Assembly: GCF_051380735.1 (NCBI RefSeq)
Contig: NZ_JBNYXQ010000002.1
Span: forward strand, 310,001 to 374,000
Length of the DNA: 64,000 nt
Direction of reading: 5' to 3'
From: Janthinobacterium sp051380735
Lineage (GTDB): Bacteria > Pseudomonadota > Gammaproteobacteria > Burkholderiales > Burkholderiaceae_D
Position numbers and translations under genes: made by a program. How positions within the stretch are numbered: position 1 is the first letter of the stretch; each line of letters starts with the position of its first letter. The notes under the pieces were generated by a model, which ran no database searches, was not told the DNA's origin, and saw only the letters and a program-made list of their open reading frames with translations. Positions 1 through 7,936 of this stretch are shown here, piece after piece.

Positions 1-575
1 TCGTCGCTGCTGATGAAATTTTCGGCCGTGATTACAACGAAGCGCTGATCCACCAAGTCGTGATCGCTTATCAAGCGAATGCACGTAGCGGTAACCGCAA
101 GCAAAAAGACCGTGAAGAAGTTCACCACACGACCAAAAAGCCATGGCGCCAAAAAGGTACCGGCCGCGCTCGTGCTGGTATGTCGTCGTCGCCACTGTGG
201 CGCGGCGGTGGTCGGATTTTCCCGAACTCGCCTGACGAAAACTTCACCCACAAAGTGAACAAAAAAATGTATCGCGCAGGTGTCTGCTCGATCCTGTCGC
301 AGCTGGCTCGCGAAGAGCGCCTGGTCGTCATCGACGATCTGACGATCGACGCGCCAAAAACCAAGCTGCTGTCGCAAAAATTGAACGGCCTGGGCTTTGA
401 TTCGGTTCTGATCATCACCGACGTTCTGAACGAAAACCTGGAACTGGCATCGCGCAACCTGCCTAACGTACTCGTCGTCGAGCCACGTCATGCAGACCCG
501 ATGTCCCTGGTGTTCTACAAGAAGATCCTGGTCACCAAAGCTGCACTGGCCAAGATTGAGGAGATGCTGGCATGA
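1..575 (+). CDS. rplD: 50S ribosomal protein L4 (5' truncated by window edge)
   Basis: Large-subunit protein L4. The frame is already open at base 3 and 190 residues are visible, so only about 15 N-terminal residues lie outside the window. The basic loop GTGRARAG followed by SPLWRGGG is the extended loop that reaches the peptide exit tunnel in known structures. In E. coli L4 also represses its own S10 operon; the leader needed for that is not in this window. Its stop overlaps the rplW start (ATGA), which suggests translational coupling. Confidence 0.97.
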   Translation, partial: VAADEIFGRDYNEALIHQVVIAYQANARSGNRKQKDREEVHHTTKKPWRQKGTGRARAGMSSSPLWRGGGRIFPNSPDENFTHKVNKKMYRAGVCSILSQLAREERLVVIDDLTIDAPKTKLLSQKLNGLGFDSVLIITDVLNENLELASRNLPNVLVVEPRHADPMSLVFYKKILVTKAALAKIEEMLA

Positions 576-889
576 GCGCGATTTTGAAACATAGCGAAGA
601 ACGCTTGATGAAGGTGCTGTTGGCGCCCGTGATTTCCGAAAAGGCCACCATGGTCGCGGAAAAGAACGAGCAAATTGTATTCCGCGTACTGCCGGATGCA
701 ACCAAGCCTGAAATCAAGGCAGCAGTCGAACTGCTGTTCAAGGTCGAAGTCCTGTCCGTGCAAACTGCAAACCGCGAAGGCAAGCAAAAGCGCACCGGCA
801 AGTTCAACGGCCGTCGTAACCATACCAAGCGTGCTTTCGTGTGCCTGAAGCCTGGCCAGGAAATCAACTTCTCCGAGGAGGCTGCATAA
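572..889 (+). CDS. rplW: 50S ribosomal protein L23
   Basis: L23, 105 residues, sits at the exit of the peptide tunnel and in E. coli docks SRP and trigger factor. The ATG overlaps the rplD stop by four bases. The N-terminus SEERLMKVLLAPVISEKAT matches the family start, so the later in-frame ATG at 608 is not used. The stop codon shares one base with the rplB start. Confidence 0.97.
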   Translation: MSAILKHSEERLMKVLLAPVISEKATMVAEKNEQIVFRVLPDATKPEIKAAVELLFKVEVLSVQTANREGKQKRTGKFNGRRNHTKRAFVCLKPGQEINFSEEAA

Positions 890-1716
890 TGGCACTCGTT
901 AAGATGAAACCAACCTCGCCAGGCCGTCGCGGCATGGTGAAGGTGGTGAACCCGGACCTGTACAAAGGTCGTCCGTTCGCTGCCCTGGTTGAAAAGAAAT
1001 CCAAGACCGCTGGTCGTAACAACAACGGTCACATCACCACCCGTCATATCGGTGGTGGTCACAAGCAACACTATCGCCTGATCGACTTCAAGCGCACCAA
1101 AGATGGTATTCCAGCGAAAGTGGAACGTATCGAATACGATCCGAACCGCACCGCGAATATCGCTCTGCTGTGCTACGCCGACGGCGAACGTCACTACATC
1201 ATCGCAACCAAAGGCATGTCCGTTGGCGACAGCGTGATGAACGGTTCGGAAGCACCGATCAAATCGGGTAACTGCTTGCCAATCCGTAACATCCCGGTCG
1301 GTACCGTGATGCATTGCGTCGAAATGCTGCCAGGTAAAGGTGCTCAAATGGCACGTACCGCCGGCGCCGGCGTCGTGCTGATGGCTCGTGAAGGTACCTA
1401 CGCTCAAGTGCGCCTGCGCTCGGGTGAAGTACGTCGCGTGCACATTGAGTGCCGTGCAACCGTGGGCGAAGTCGGCAATGCCGAACACAGCCTGCGTAAA
1501 ATCGGTAAAGCTGGTGCGATGCGCTGGCGCGGTGTTCGTCCTACCGTTCGCGGTGTGGTCATGAACCCGGTCGATCACCCGCACGGTGGTGGTGAAGGTA
1601 AAACAGCAGCTGGTCGTCATCCAGTTTCGCCTTGGGGCCAACAGACTAAAGGTAAGAAGACACGCAGCAACAAGCGTACTACTTCCATGATCGTCTCGCG
1701 CCGCGGCAAGAAATAA
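889..1716 (+). CDS. rplB: 50S ribosomal protein L2
   Basis: L2, 275 residues, binds 23S rRNA near the peptidyl transferase centre. The C-terminal motif NPVDHPHGGGEGK contains the conserved histidine of the family. The frame is open upstream to 841, but the start at 889 (MALVKMKPTSPG) matches the normal L2 N-terminus and follows the AGGAGG-like stretch GAGGAGGC at 877-884. It is part of the S10 block and overlaps rplW by one base. Confidence 0.97.
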   Translation: MALVKMKPTSPGRRGMVKVVNPDLYKGRPFAALVEKKSKTAGRNNNGHITTRHIGGGHKQHYRLIDFKRTKDGIPAKVERIEYDPNRTANIALLCYADGERHYIIATKGMSVGDSVMNGSEAPIKSGNCLPIRNIPVGTVMHCVEMLPGKGAQMARTAGAGVVLMAREGTYAQVRLRSGEVRRVHIECRATVGEVGNAEHSLRKIGKAGAMRWRGVRPTVRGVVMNPVDHPHGGGEGKTAAGRHPVSPWGQQTKGKKTRSNKRTTSMIVSRRGKK

Positions 1717-1726
1717 GGGGTAGCAC

Positions 1727-2002
1727 ATGACACGTTCATTGAAAAAAGGGCCGTTCTGTGACGCCCACCTGGTGAAAAAAGTTGAAGCTGCGCAAGCTGC
1801 CAAAGACAAAAAGCCAATCAAAACCTGGTCGCGTCGTTCGACAATCATGCCTGACTTTATCGGCCTGACGATCGCGGTTCATAACGGCAAGCTGCACGTG
1901 CCGGTTTATGTTTCCGAAAACATGGTTGGTCACAAGCTCGGCGAATTCGCACTGACCCGTACGTTCAAGGGTCATGCAGCTGACAAAAAGGCTAAGAAAT
2001 AA
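1727..2002 (+). CDS. rpsS: 30S ribosomal protein S19
   Basis: S19, 91 residues, lies in the 30S head next to S13. MTRSLKKGPFCDAHL is the typical N-terminus, and the C-terminus ends in the basic GHAADKKAKK tail. GGGG lies just upstream of the ATG. The last base of its stop is the first base of rplV. Confidence 0.97.
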   Translation: MTRSLKKGPFCDAHLVKKVEAAQAAKDKKPIKTWSRRSTIMPDFIGLTIAVHNGKLHVPVYVSENMVGHKLGEFALTRTFKGHAADKKAKK

Positions 2003-2331
2003 TGGAAACCAAAGCTATCCTCAAAGGTGTGCGCCTGTCGGACCAAAAAGGTCGACTGGTTGCTGACCTGATCCGTGGCAAGAAAGTTGACGCAGCACTC
2101 AACATCTTGCAATTCAGCCCGAAAAAAGGTGCTGCGATCATCAAGCGTGTTCTGGAATCGGCAATCGCCAATGCAGAACACAATGATGGTGCGGACATCG
2201 ACGAATTGTTCGTGAAAACGATCTACGTCGAAAAGGGCCCGGTCCTGAAGCGCTTCACCGCGCGTGCAAAAGGCCGTGGCGACCGTATTTCGAAACAATC
2301 CTGTCACGTTTACGTGACTGTCGGTAACTAA
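2002..2331 (+). CDS. rplV: 50S ribosomal protein L22
   Basis: L22, 109 residues. The start METKAILKGVRLSDQKGRLVA is family-typical. The C-terminal hairpin region (RFTARAKGRGDRI) is the loop that lines the exit tunnel and is where macrolide-resistance changes arise in other bacteria. It overlaps rpsS by one base, which suggests translational coupling. Confidence 0.97.
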   Translation: METKAILKGVRLSDQKGRLVADLIRGKKVDAALNILQFSPKKGAAIIKRVLESAIANAEHNDGADIDELFVKTIYVEKGPVLKRFTARAKGRGDRISKQSCHVYVTVGN

Positions 2332-2340
2332 GGAGCCACG

Positions 2341-3165
2341 ATGGGTCAGAAAATTCATCCAACCGGTTTCCGTCTGGCGGTCACCCGTAACTGGGCTTCG
2401 CGCTGGTATGCAGGCAACGGCAATTTCGCTGCCATGCTGAACGAAGACTTGAAAGCACGTGCTTACCTGAAAAAGAAACTGAAGAACGCTTCGGTTGGCC
2501 GCATCGTTATCGAGCGTCCTGCCAAGAACGCGCGCTTCACGATCTACAGCTCGCGTCCAGGCGTGGTCATTGGTAAAAAAGGCGAAGACATCGAAGTACT
2601 GAAGTCCGCGCTGACCAAGATCATGGGCGTACCTGTTCACGTGAACATCGAAGAAATTCGCAAGCCTGAAATCGATTCGCAACTGATCGCCGATTCGATC
2701 TCGCAGCAGCTGGAAAAACGGATCATGTTCCGCCGCGCCATGAAGCGTGCAATGCAAAATGCAATGCGCCTGGGTGCACTCGGTATCAAGATCATGTCGT
2801 CCGGCCGTCTGAACGGTATCGAAATCGCACGTAAAGAGTGGTACCGCGAAGGCCGCGTGCCTCTGCATACCCTGCGCGCCGATATCGACTACGGTACCAG
2901 CGAAGCGTCGACCACGTACGGCATCATCGGCGTCAAGGTGTGGGTATACAAAGGTGACCGCGCGCCTAACGGCGATGCACCAGTCATCGATACCCCAGCT
3001 GACGAGAAGAAGAGCCGCGGTCCACGCCGTGACGATGGCAAGCCAGCTGGCCGCCCGCGTCCAGCCGGTGCCGGTGCGAAACCATCCACAGCACCAGGTG
3101 CACGTGTGCGTACCGCCGCTAAACCGGCCGCCGCTGCAGCACCCGCTGAGAAAGCAGGAGAATAA
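2341..3165 (+). CDS. rpsC: 30S ribosomal protein S3
   Basis: S3, 274 residues, binds mRNA at the 30S entry channel. The KH-type RNA-binding segment includes GVVIGKKGEDIE around residues 75-86. The protein is about 40 residues longer than E. coli S3 (233). The extra length is a low-complexity Ala/Pro/Arg tail from about residue 215, starting near the ADEKKSRGPRRDD segment. AAGGAGCC lies before the ATG. Confidence 0.97.
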   Translation: MGQKIHPTGFRLAVTRNWASRWYAGNGNFAAMLNEDLKARAYLKKKLKNASVGRIVIERPAKNARFTIYSSRPGVVIGKKGEDIEVLKSALTKIMGVPVHVNIEEIRKPEIDSQLIADSISQQLEKRIMFRRAMKRAMQNAMRLGALGIKIMSSGRLNGIEIARKEWYREGRVPLHTLRADIDYGTSEASTTYGIIGVKVWVYKGDRAPNGDAPVIDTPADEKKSRGPRRDDGKPAGRPRPAGAGAKPSTAPGARVRTAAKPAAAAAPAEKAGE

Positions 3166-3167
3166 TC

Positions 3168-3587
3168 ATGCTGCAACCAGCACGCAGAAAGTATCGTAAA
3201 GAGCAGAAGGGCCGTAACACCGGCATTTCGCACAGCCGCGGCACCGCCGTGTCGTTTGGCGAATTCGGTCTGAAAGCCGTTGCGCGCGGTCGTATCACTG
3301 CGCGTCAAATTGAAGCGGCGCGCCGTGCAATGACGCGTCACATCAAGCGCGGTGGCCGTATCTGGATCCGTATTTTCCCGGACAAACCGATTTCGAACAA
3401 ACCGGCTGAAGTCCGTATGGGTAACGGTAAAGGTAATCCTGAGTACTACGTCGCTGAAATTCAGCCAGGCAAAGTACTGTACGAAATGGATGGCGTTGAC
3501 GAAGCGCTGGCACGGGAAGCTTTCCGTCTTGCCGCCGCTAAACTGCCACTGGCGACGACGTTTGTCATCCGCCAAGTTGGCCAATAA
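3168..3587 (+). CDS. rplP: 50S ribosomal protein L16
   Basis: L16, 139 residues, contacts the A-site tRNA elbow. MLQPARRKYRKEQKGRN is the canonical N-terminus. GGAG lies at 3157-3160, eight bases before the ATG at 3168. It is two bases downstream of the rpsC stop and immediately followed by rpmC. Confidence 0.97.
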   Translation: MLQPARRKYRKEQKGRNTGISHSRGTAVSFGEFGLKAVARGRITARQIEAARRAMTRHIKRGGRIWIRIFPDKPISNKPAEVRMGNGKGNPEYYVAEIQPGKVLYEMDGVDEALAREAFRLAAAKLPLATTFVIRQVGQ

Positions 3588-3599
3588 TTGGAGTTGGAT

Positions 3600-3791
3600 A
3601 TGAAAGCAACTGAACTCCGCGGCAAAGACCAGCCAGCTCTGCAAAAAGAGCTGAATGACTTGTTGAAGGCACAGTTCGGCCTGCGTATGCAAATCGCTAC
3701 GCAACAGCTGAGCAACACTTCGCAGCTCAAGAAGGTACGCCGCGATATCGCGCGTGTGAAGACGGTAATGAATCTGAAGGAAGCCAAATGA
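3600..3791 (+). CDS. rpmC: 50S ribosomal protein L29
   Basis: L29, 63 residues, binds at the tunnel exit beside L23. A TTG at 3588 would add four residues. The ATG at 3600 (MKATELRGKD) matches the family and has GGAG at 3590-3593 as a ribosome binding site, so it is chosen. The stop overlaps the rpsQ start as ATGA. Confidence 0.95.
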   Translation: MKATELRGKDQPALQKELNDLLKAQFGLRMQIATQQLSNTSQLKKVRRDIARVKTVMNLKEAK

Positions 3792-4060
3792 ACGAACCAG
3801 TGAAACAGTCGCTCAAGCGCACGCTGATCGGTAAAGTGGTATCCGACAAGATGGACAAGACCGTTACCGTTCTGATCGAGCGCCACGTAAAACATCCTTT
3901 GTATGGCAAGATCATCATGCGTTCGAACAAGTATCACGCGCATGACGAGACCAACCAGGTCAAAGCCGGTGACACGGTAGAGATCCAGGAAGGTCGTCCG
4001 ATCTCCAAAACGAAGGCATGGACGGTGACACGTGTGGTTCAAGCCGCACCCATCGTTTAA
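3788..4060 (+). CDS. rpsQ: 30S ribosomal protein S17
   Basis: S17, 90 residues, a primary 16S-binding OB-fold protein. The segment LIGKVVSDKMDKTVTVLIER is the family signature region. It is the last gene of the S10 block. A hairpin with a T-run follows directly after its stop. Confidence 0.97.
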   Translation: MNEPVKQSLKRTLIGKVVSDKMDKTVTVLIERHVKHPLYGKIIMRSNKYHAHDETNQVKAGDTVEIQEGRPISKTKAWTVTRVVQAAPIV

Positions 4061-4063
4061 ATA

Positions 4064-4090
4064 AAATCCACCGTTTCGGCGGTGGTTTTT
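4064..4090 (+). terminator. Intrinsic terminator at the S10/spc boundary
   Basis: CCACCG at 4068-4073 pairs with CGGTGG at 4080-4085 and is followed by five T (4086-4090), preceded by an A-run. It lies four bases after the rpsQ stop, exactly where the S10 and spc operons separate in E. coli. Confidence 0.8.
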
Positions 4091-4105
4091 AATTTGTACT
4101 TGCAG

Positions 4106-4311
4106 GCCCGCAAATTGTATGTAATACTTGCGGGCTTCGTTCATGTAACGCCGCAAAGTGTCTGGCCACAGACATAGCTCCGCGGTCAGTTGATGTATGA
4201 AGGTCATGCACCCAAACAGTGAAGCCCAGCAGGGCGGCTCTGGCGGGACCAAGACTGACCGCGGGTCTACATTGTGTGGATTCTTCGGCTTAAGTTGGGA
4301 AAGAGAATACT
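4106..4311 (+). promoter_or_regulatory. Structured leader/promoter region upstream of rplN
   Basis: This non-coding stretch of about 220 bases holds two inverted repeats. GCCCGCAA at 4106-4113 pairs with TTGCGGGC at 4128-4135. An 11-base perfect pair, CCGCGGTCAGT at 4180-4190 and ACTGACCGCGG at 4254-4264, encloses 63 bases; AGAC/GTCT extends it after a bulge. Since the upstream block ends in a terminator, a promoter for the spc block should lie here. I do not see an unambiguous -35/-10 pair. GGGAAAGAG before the rplN ATG is its likely ribosome binding site. Confidence 0.5.
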
Positions 4312-4680
4312 ATGATTCAAACTGAAAGCCGGCTCGAAGTGGCTGACAATACTGGTGCCAAAGAAGTTATGTGCATCAAAGTATTGGGTGGCTCCAAGCG
4401 CCGTTATGCTGGCATTGGCGATGTGATCAAAGTAACCGTCAAGGTTGCTGCGCCACGTGGCCGTGTCAAAAAAGGTGAAATTTATAACGCCGTGGTTGTG
4501 CGCACCGCTAAAGGTGTTCGCCGCCAAGACGGTTCCCTGGTGAAGTTCGACGGCAATGCCGCCGTTCTGTTGAACGCCAAGCTGGAACCGATCGGTACCC
4601 GTATTTTTGGACCTGTCACGCGCGAACTGCGCACTGAGAAGTTCATGAAAATCGTGTCCCTGGCACCGGAAGTCCTGTAA
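4312..4680 (+). CDS. rplN: 50S ribosomal protein L14
   Basis: L14, 122 residues, at the subunit interface near bridge B5/B8. MIQTESRLEVADNTGAK is the invariant N-terminus. It is the first gene of the spc block, preceded by a 250-base leader instead of the tight spacing seen elsewhere in this cluster. Confidence 0.97.
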   Translation: MIQTESRLEVADNTGAKEVMCIKVLGGSKRRYAGIGDVIKVTVKVAAPRGRVKKGEIYNAVVVRTAKGVRRQDGSLVKFDGNAAVLLNAKLEPIGTRIFGPVTRELRTEKFMKIVSLAPEVL

Positions 4681-4689
4681 GGAGTCGTA

Positions 4690-5004
4690 ATGGATAAGAT
4701 TCGTAAAAACGACGAAGTCATCGTTCTGACCGGGAAAGACAAGGGCAAACGTGGTGTGGTGCAGCAGCGTATCGATGCTGAACATATCGTGGTTGATGGC
4801 ATTAACGTCGCTAAAAAAGCGACCAAGCCAAACCCGATGACTGGCGTAACTGGTGGTATCGTCGACAAGACCATGCCAATTCACGTGTCCAACGTTGCAT
4901 TGTTTAATGCAGCGACTGGCAAGGCAGATCGCGTGGGTTTCAAAGAAGTGGACGGTAAAAAAGTCCGCGTCTTTAAATCCTCCGGCGAAGTAGTGAAGGC
5001 TTAA
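4690..5004 (+). CDS. rplX: 50S ribosomal protein L24
   Basis: L24, 104 residues, an assembly-initiating 23S-binding protein. The KOW motif lies near the N-terminus (DEVIVLTGKDKGKRGVV). AAGGAGT lies immediately before the ATG, overlapping the rplN stop region. Confidence 0.97.
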   Translation: MDKIRKNDEVIVLTGKDKGKRGVVQQRIDAEHIVVDGINVAKKATKPNPMTGVTGGIVDKTMPIHVSNVALFNAATGKADRVGFKEVDGKKVRVFKSSGEVVKA

Positions 5005-5010
5005 GAAATC

Positions 5011-5550
5011 ATGGCACGTCTCCAAGAATTCTATAAAGAAAAAGTCGTTGCCGACCTGACCAGCAAGTTTGGTTACAAGTCGGTAATGGAAGTTCCACGC
5101 CTGACCAAGATCACCCTGAACATGGGTGTTGGTGAGGCTATCGCGGATAAAAAAGTTCTCGAGCACGCAGTTGCTGACTTGACCAAGATCGCTGGCCAGA
5201 AGCCAGTGACCACCAAGTCCCGCAAAGCGATCGCAGGCTTCAAAATCCGTGAAGGTTACCCGATCGGTACGATGGTCACCCTGCGCGGCGCTCGCATGTA
5301 CGAGTTCCTGGATCGCTTCATTACCGTGGCTCTGCCGCGTGTGCGCGATTTCCGTGGTGTGAACGGTCGTGCATTCGACGGTCGTGGCAACTACAACATC
5401 GGTGTCAAGGAACAGATCATTTTCCCTGAAATCGAATACGACAAGATTGACGCGTTGCGCGGTATGAATATCAGCATCACGACAACTGCTAAGACCGATG
5501 ACGAAGCCAAAGCTTTGCTCGCCGCCTTTAAATTCCCTTTCAGGAACTGA
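5011..5550 (+). CDS. rplE: 50S ribosomal protein L5
   Basis: L5, 179 residues, binds 5S rRNA and contacts the P-site tRNA. The segment PRLTKITLNMGVGEA and the later RDFRGVNGRAFDGRGNY are family hallmarks. It follows rplX by six bases and precedes rpsN by two bases. Confidence 0.97.
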   Translation: MARLQEFYKEKVVADLTSKFGYKSVMEVPRLTKITLNMGVGEAIADKKVLEHAVADLTKIAGQKPVTTKSRKAIAGFKIREGYPIGTMVTLRGARMYEFLDRFITVALPRVRDFRGVNGRAFDGRGNYNIGVKEQIIFPEIEYDKIDALRGMNISITTTAKTDDEAKALLAAFKFPFRN

Positions 5551-5552
5551 TC

Positions 5553-5858
5553 ATGGCCAAACTGTCACTGATTAATCGTGAGATCAAGCGTGCTGACCTG
5601 GTGGCGAAATTCGCCCCTAAGCGCGAAGCTCTCAAGGCCATCGTCGATGACCAATCGAAATCGGAAGAAGAGCGCTACGAAGCTCGCCTGAAACTGCAGG
5701 CGCTGCCACGTAACTCGAACCCGACGCGTCAACGTAACCGTTGCGCCATCACTGGTCGTCCGCGCGGCACATTCCGTAAATTCGGTCTGGGTCGTATCAA
5801 GCTCCGTGAATTCGCCATGCGTGGTGAAATTCCGGGTATGACTAAAGCAAGCTGGTAA
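5553..5858 (+). CDS. rpsN: 30S ribosomal protein S14 (zinc-independent type)
   Basis: S14, 101 residues, in the 30S head. This is the long form without the two CxxC zinc-binding pairs. Only one cysteine is present, in NRCAITGRPRG, so the protein does not depend on zinc. The C-terminus FAMRGEIPGMTKASW is family-typical. Confidence 0.97.
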   Translation: MAKLSLINREIKRADLVAKFAPKREALKAIVDDQSKSEEERYEARLKLQALPRNSNPTRQRNRCAITGRPRGTFRKFGLGRIKLREFAMRGEIPGMTKASW

Positions 5859-5872
5859 TAGGAGAATATGCA

Positions 5873-6268
5873 ATGAGTATGAGCGATCCTATCGCCGATA
5901 TGCTGACCCGCATTCGTAACGCCCAGGGCGTGCAAAAAACGACAGTGGCAATGCCATCGTCGAAAGTCAAAATTGCGATTGCCAACGTCCTCAAGGACGA
6001 GGGTTACATTGAAGATTTCGCTGTTGCCGAAGCTGGTGGCAAGGCGGAACTGAAGATCGGTTTGAAGTATTATGTTGGCCGTCCCGTCATCGAGCGCCTC
6101 GAGCGCGTGTCCCGTCCGGGCCTGCGCGTCTACAAAGGCAAAGATGACATCCCTGTAGTGATGAATGGCTTGGGTGTGGCGATCGTGTCGACTCCGCAAG
6201 GCGTCATGACTGACCGCAAAGCACGCGCTACCGGTGTCGGCGGCGAAGTTATTTGCTACGTGGCTTAA
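5873..6268 (+). CDS. rpsH: 30S ribosomal protein S8
   Basis: S8, 131 residues, binds helix 21 of 16S rRNA. In E. coli it is the translational repressor of the spc operon. The start MSMSDPIADMLTRIRNAQ is chosen at 5873; a second ATG two codons later is also possible. AGGAG lies at 5861-5865. Confidence 0.96.
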   Translation: MSMSDPIADMLTRIRNAQGVQKTTVAMPSSKVKIAIANVLKDEGYIEDFAVAEAGGKAELKIGLKYYVGRPVIERLERVSRPGLRVYKGKDDIPVVMNGLGVAIVSTPQGVMTDRKARATGVGGEVICYVA

Positions 6269-6278
6269 GGAGTTACAC

Positions 6279-6812
6279 ATGTCTCGAGTAGCTAAAATGC
6301 CTATCGTTGTGCCAGCTGGCGCTGAAGTCGCCATCTCCGCACAAGCGATCACCGTAAAAGGCCCGCTGGGCGTGCTTACCCAGGTCCTCACCGGCCAGGT
6401 CAAAGTAGAAAACAATGCAGGAACCCTGAGTTTCGACGTGGCGAACGACAGCCGCGAAGCCAATGCCATGTCCGGCACGCTGCGCGCACTGGTCAACAAC
6501 ATGGTCGTTGGCGTCACCAAGGGTTTCGAGAAAAAGCTGAACCTGGTAGGCGTGGGTTACAAGGCGCAAGCTCAAGGCGACAAGCTGAATCTGTCGCTGG
6601 GCTTCTCGCACCCTGTAGTGCATGACATGCCAGCTGGCGTTACCTGCGCAACACCAACCCCGACCGAGATCCTGATCAAGGGTATCGACCGTCAACAGGT
6701 TGGCCAGGTAGCCGCTGAAGTTCGTGCTTACCGCTCCCCTGAGCCTTATAAAGGCAAGGGCGTTCGCTATGCGGACGAAGTGGTCAAGCTTAAAGAAACC
6801 AAGAAGAAGTAA
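6279..6812 (+). CDS. rplF: 50S ribosomal protein L6
   Basis: L6, 177 residues, near the GTPase-associated centre. The open frame extends upstream to 6234, but the start at 6279 (MSRVAKMPIVVPAG) has AAGGAGT at 6267-6273 and gives the usual family length. The C-terminal PEPYKGKGVRYADE motif is diagnostic. Confidence 0.97.
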   Translation: MSRVAKMPIVVPAGAEVAISAQAITVKGPLGVLTQVLTGQVKVENNAGTLSFDVANDSREANAMSGTLRALVNNMVVGVTKGFEKKLNLVGVGYKAQAQGDKLNLSLGFSHPVVHDMPAGVTCATPTPTEILIKGIDRQQVGQVAAEVRAYRSPEPYKGKGVRYADEVVKLKETKKK

Positions 6813-6825
6813 TTAGGGGCTGACG

Positions 6826-7188
6826 ATGGATAAGAAAGAATCACGGCTTCGCCGCGGACGCCAAACCCGCATCAAGATTGCGGAACTGAAAGTAAATCGC
6901 TTGTCGGTGCATCGCACCAACCTGCACATTTACGCCAACCTGATCAGCCCGGACGCTAAAGTCCTGGTTTCGGCCTCGACGGCTGAAGCGGAAGTTCGCG
7001 CTGAACTGGCAGGCCAGTCCGGCAAAGGCGGCAATGCCGCTGCTGCAGCCTTGATCGGCAAGCGCGTCGCTGAAAAAGCGTTGAAAGCAGGAATTACCGA
7101 AGTTGCGTTTGACCGCTCCGGTTTCCGTTACCACGGCCGTGTTAAAGCGTTGGCAGAAGCCGCACGCGAAGCCGGTCTGAAGTTCTAA
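6826..7188 (+). CDS. rplR: 50S ribosomal protein L18
   Basis: L18, 120 residues, binds 5S rRNA together with L5 and L25. An arginine-rich N-terminus (RLRRGRQTRIKI) is followed by the conserved FDRSGFRYHGRVKALA segment near the C-terminus. It is 13 bases after rplF. Confidence 0.97.
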   Translation: MDKKESRLRRGRQTRIKIAELKVNRLSVHRTNLHIYANLISPDAKVLVSASTAEAEVRAELAGQSGKGGNAAAAALIGKRVAEKALKAGITEVAFDRSGFRYHGRVKALAEAAREAGLKF

Positions 7189-7197
7189 GGATCAATC

Positions 7198-7716
7198 ATG
7201 GCAAAAATGCAAGCAAAAATGCAAAGCGACAAGCCGGATGATGGCATGCGCGAAAAAATGATCGCGATCAACCGCGTGACCAAAGTGGTCAAGGGTGGTC
7301 GTATCATGGGTTTCGCCGCGCTGACCGTAGTTGGTGACGGCGATGGCCGCGTCGGCATGGGCAAGGGCAAATCGAAAGAAGTGCCAGTTGGCGTGCAGAA
7401 GGCAATGGAAGAAGCCCGTCGCAACCTGATCAAAGTACCACTCAAAAACGGTACCTTGCATCACACGGTTGTTGGTCGTCACGGCGCCTCCAAGGTCCTG
7501 ATGAACCCGGCCAAGCCTGGTACCGGCGTGATCGCTGGTGGCGCAATGCGCGCTATCTTCGAAGTAATGGGCGTAACGGACGTGGTGGCGAAATCCACCG
7601 GTTCGAACAACCCTTACAACCTGGTACGCGCTACGCTGGACGGCCTGTCGAAAATGAGTACTGCAGCTGACATCGCCGCCAAACGCGGCAAGTCGGTTGA
7701 AGACATTCTGGCTTAA
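7198..7716 (+). CDS. rpsE: 30S ribosomal protein S5
   Basis: S5, 172 residues, at the mRNA entry site; it affects decoding accuracy in E. coli. The double-stranded RNA-binding-like N-domain includes INRVTKVVKGGRIMGFAAL, and the C-domain includes STGSNNPYNLVRAT. AAGGATC lies upstream of the ATG. Confidence 0.97.
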   Translation: MAKMQAKMQSDKPDDGMREKMIAINRVTKVVKGGRIMGFAALTVVGDGDGRVGMGKGKSKEVPVGVQKAMEEARRNLIKVPLKNGTLHHTVVGRHGASKVLMNPAKPGTGVIAGGAMRAIFEVMGVTDVVAKSTGSNNPYNLVRATLDGLSKMSTAADIAAKRGKSVEDILA

Positions 7717-7726
7717 GGTGGACAAA

Positions 7727-7906
7727 ATGACAAACACAGTCAAAGTGCAATTGGTCAAGGGCTTGATCGGTACGCGCGAATCGCATCGCGCTACCGTGCG
7801 CGGTCTGGGTCTGCGTCGTGTAAATTCGGTTTCCGAACTGCAAGACACCCCATCCGTACGCGGCATGATCAATAAAGTATCGTATCTCGTTAAAGTTGTC
7901 GGGTAA
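7727..7906 (+). CDS. rpmD: 50S ribosomal protein L30
   Basis: L30, 59 residues. The start is the ATG at 7727 (MTNTVKVQLVKGLIG), with AAGGTGG at 7715-7721; the frame is open further upstream, but that part overlaps rpsE. A stable hairpin overlaps the stop codon of this gene. Confidence 0.95.
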   Translation: MTNTVKVQLVKGLIGTRESHRATVRGLGLRRVNSVSELQDTPSVRGMINKVSYLVKVVG

Positions 7907-7920
7907 GCCTTCGGGCTTAC
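7903..7920 (+). other. UUCG tetraloop hairpin over the rpmD stop codon
   Basis: GTAAGCC at 7903-7909 and GGCTTAC at 7914-7920 enclose TTCG, a classic stable C(UUCG)G loop. No T-run follows, so it is unlikely to be a terminator. It overlaps the rpmD TAA (7904-7906) and ends 16 bases before rplO. Confidence 0.7.
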
Positions 7921-7936
7921 ACGAACGGAGCAAATC

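Noticed and set aside
532..1848. 438-codon minus-strand frame over rplW-rplB-rpsS
   Set aside because: Lies opposite three certain ribosomal protein genes; no start signal or domain.
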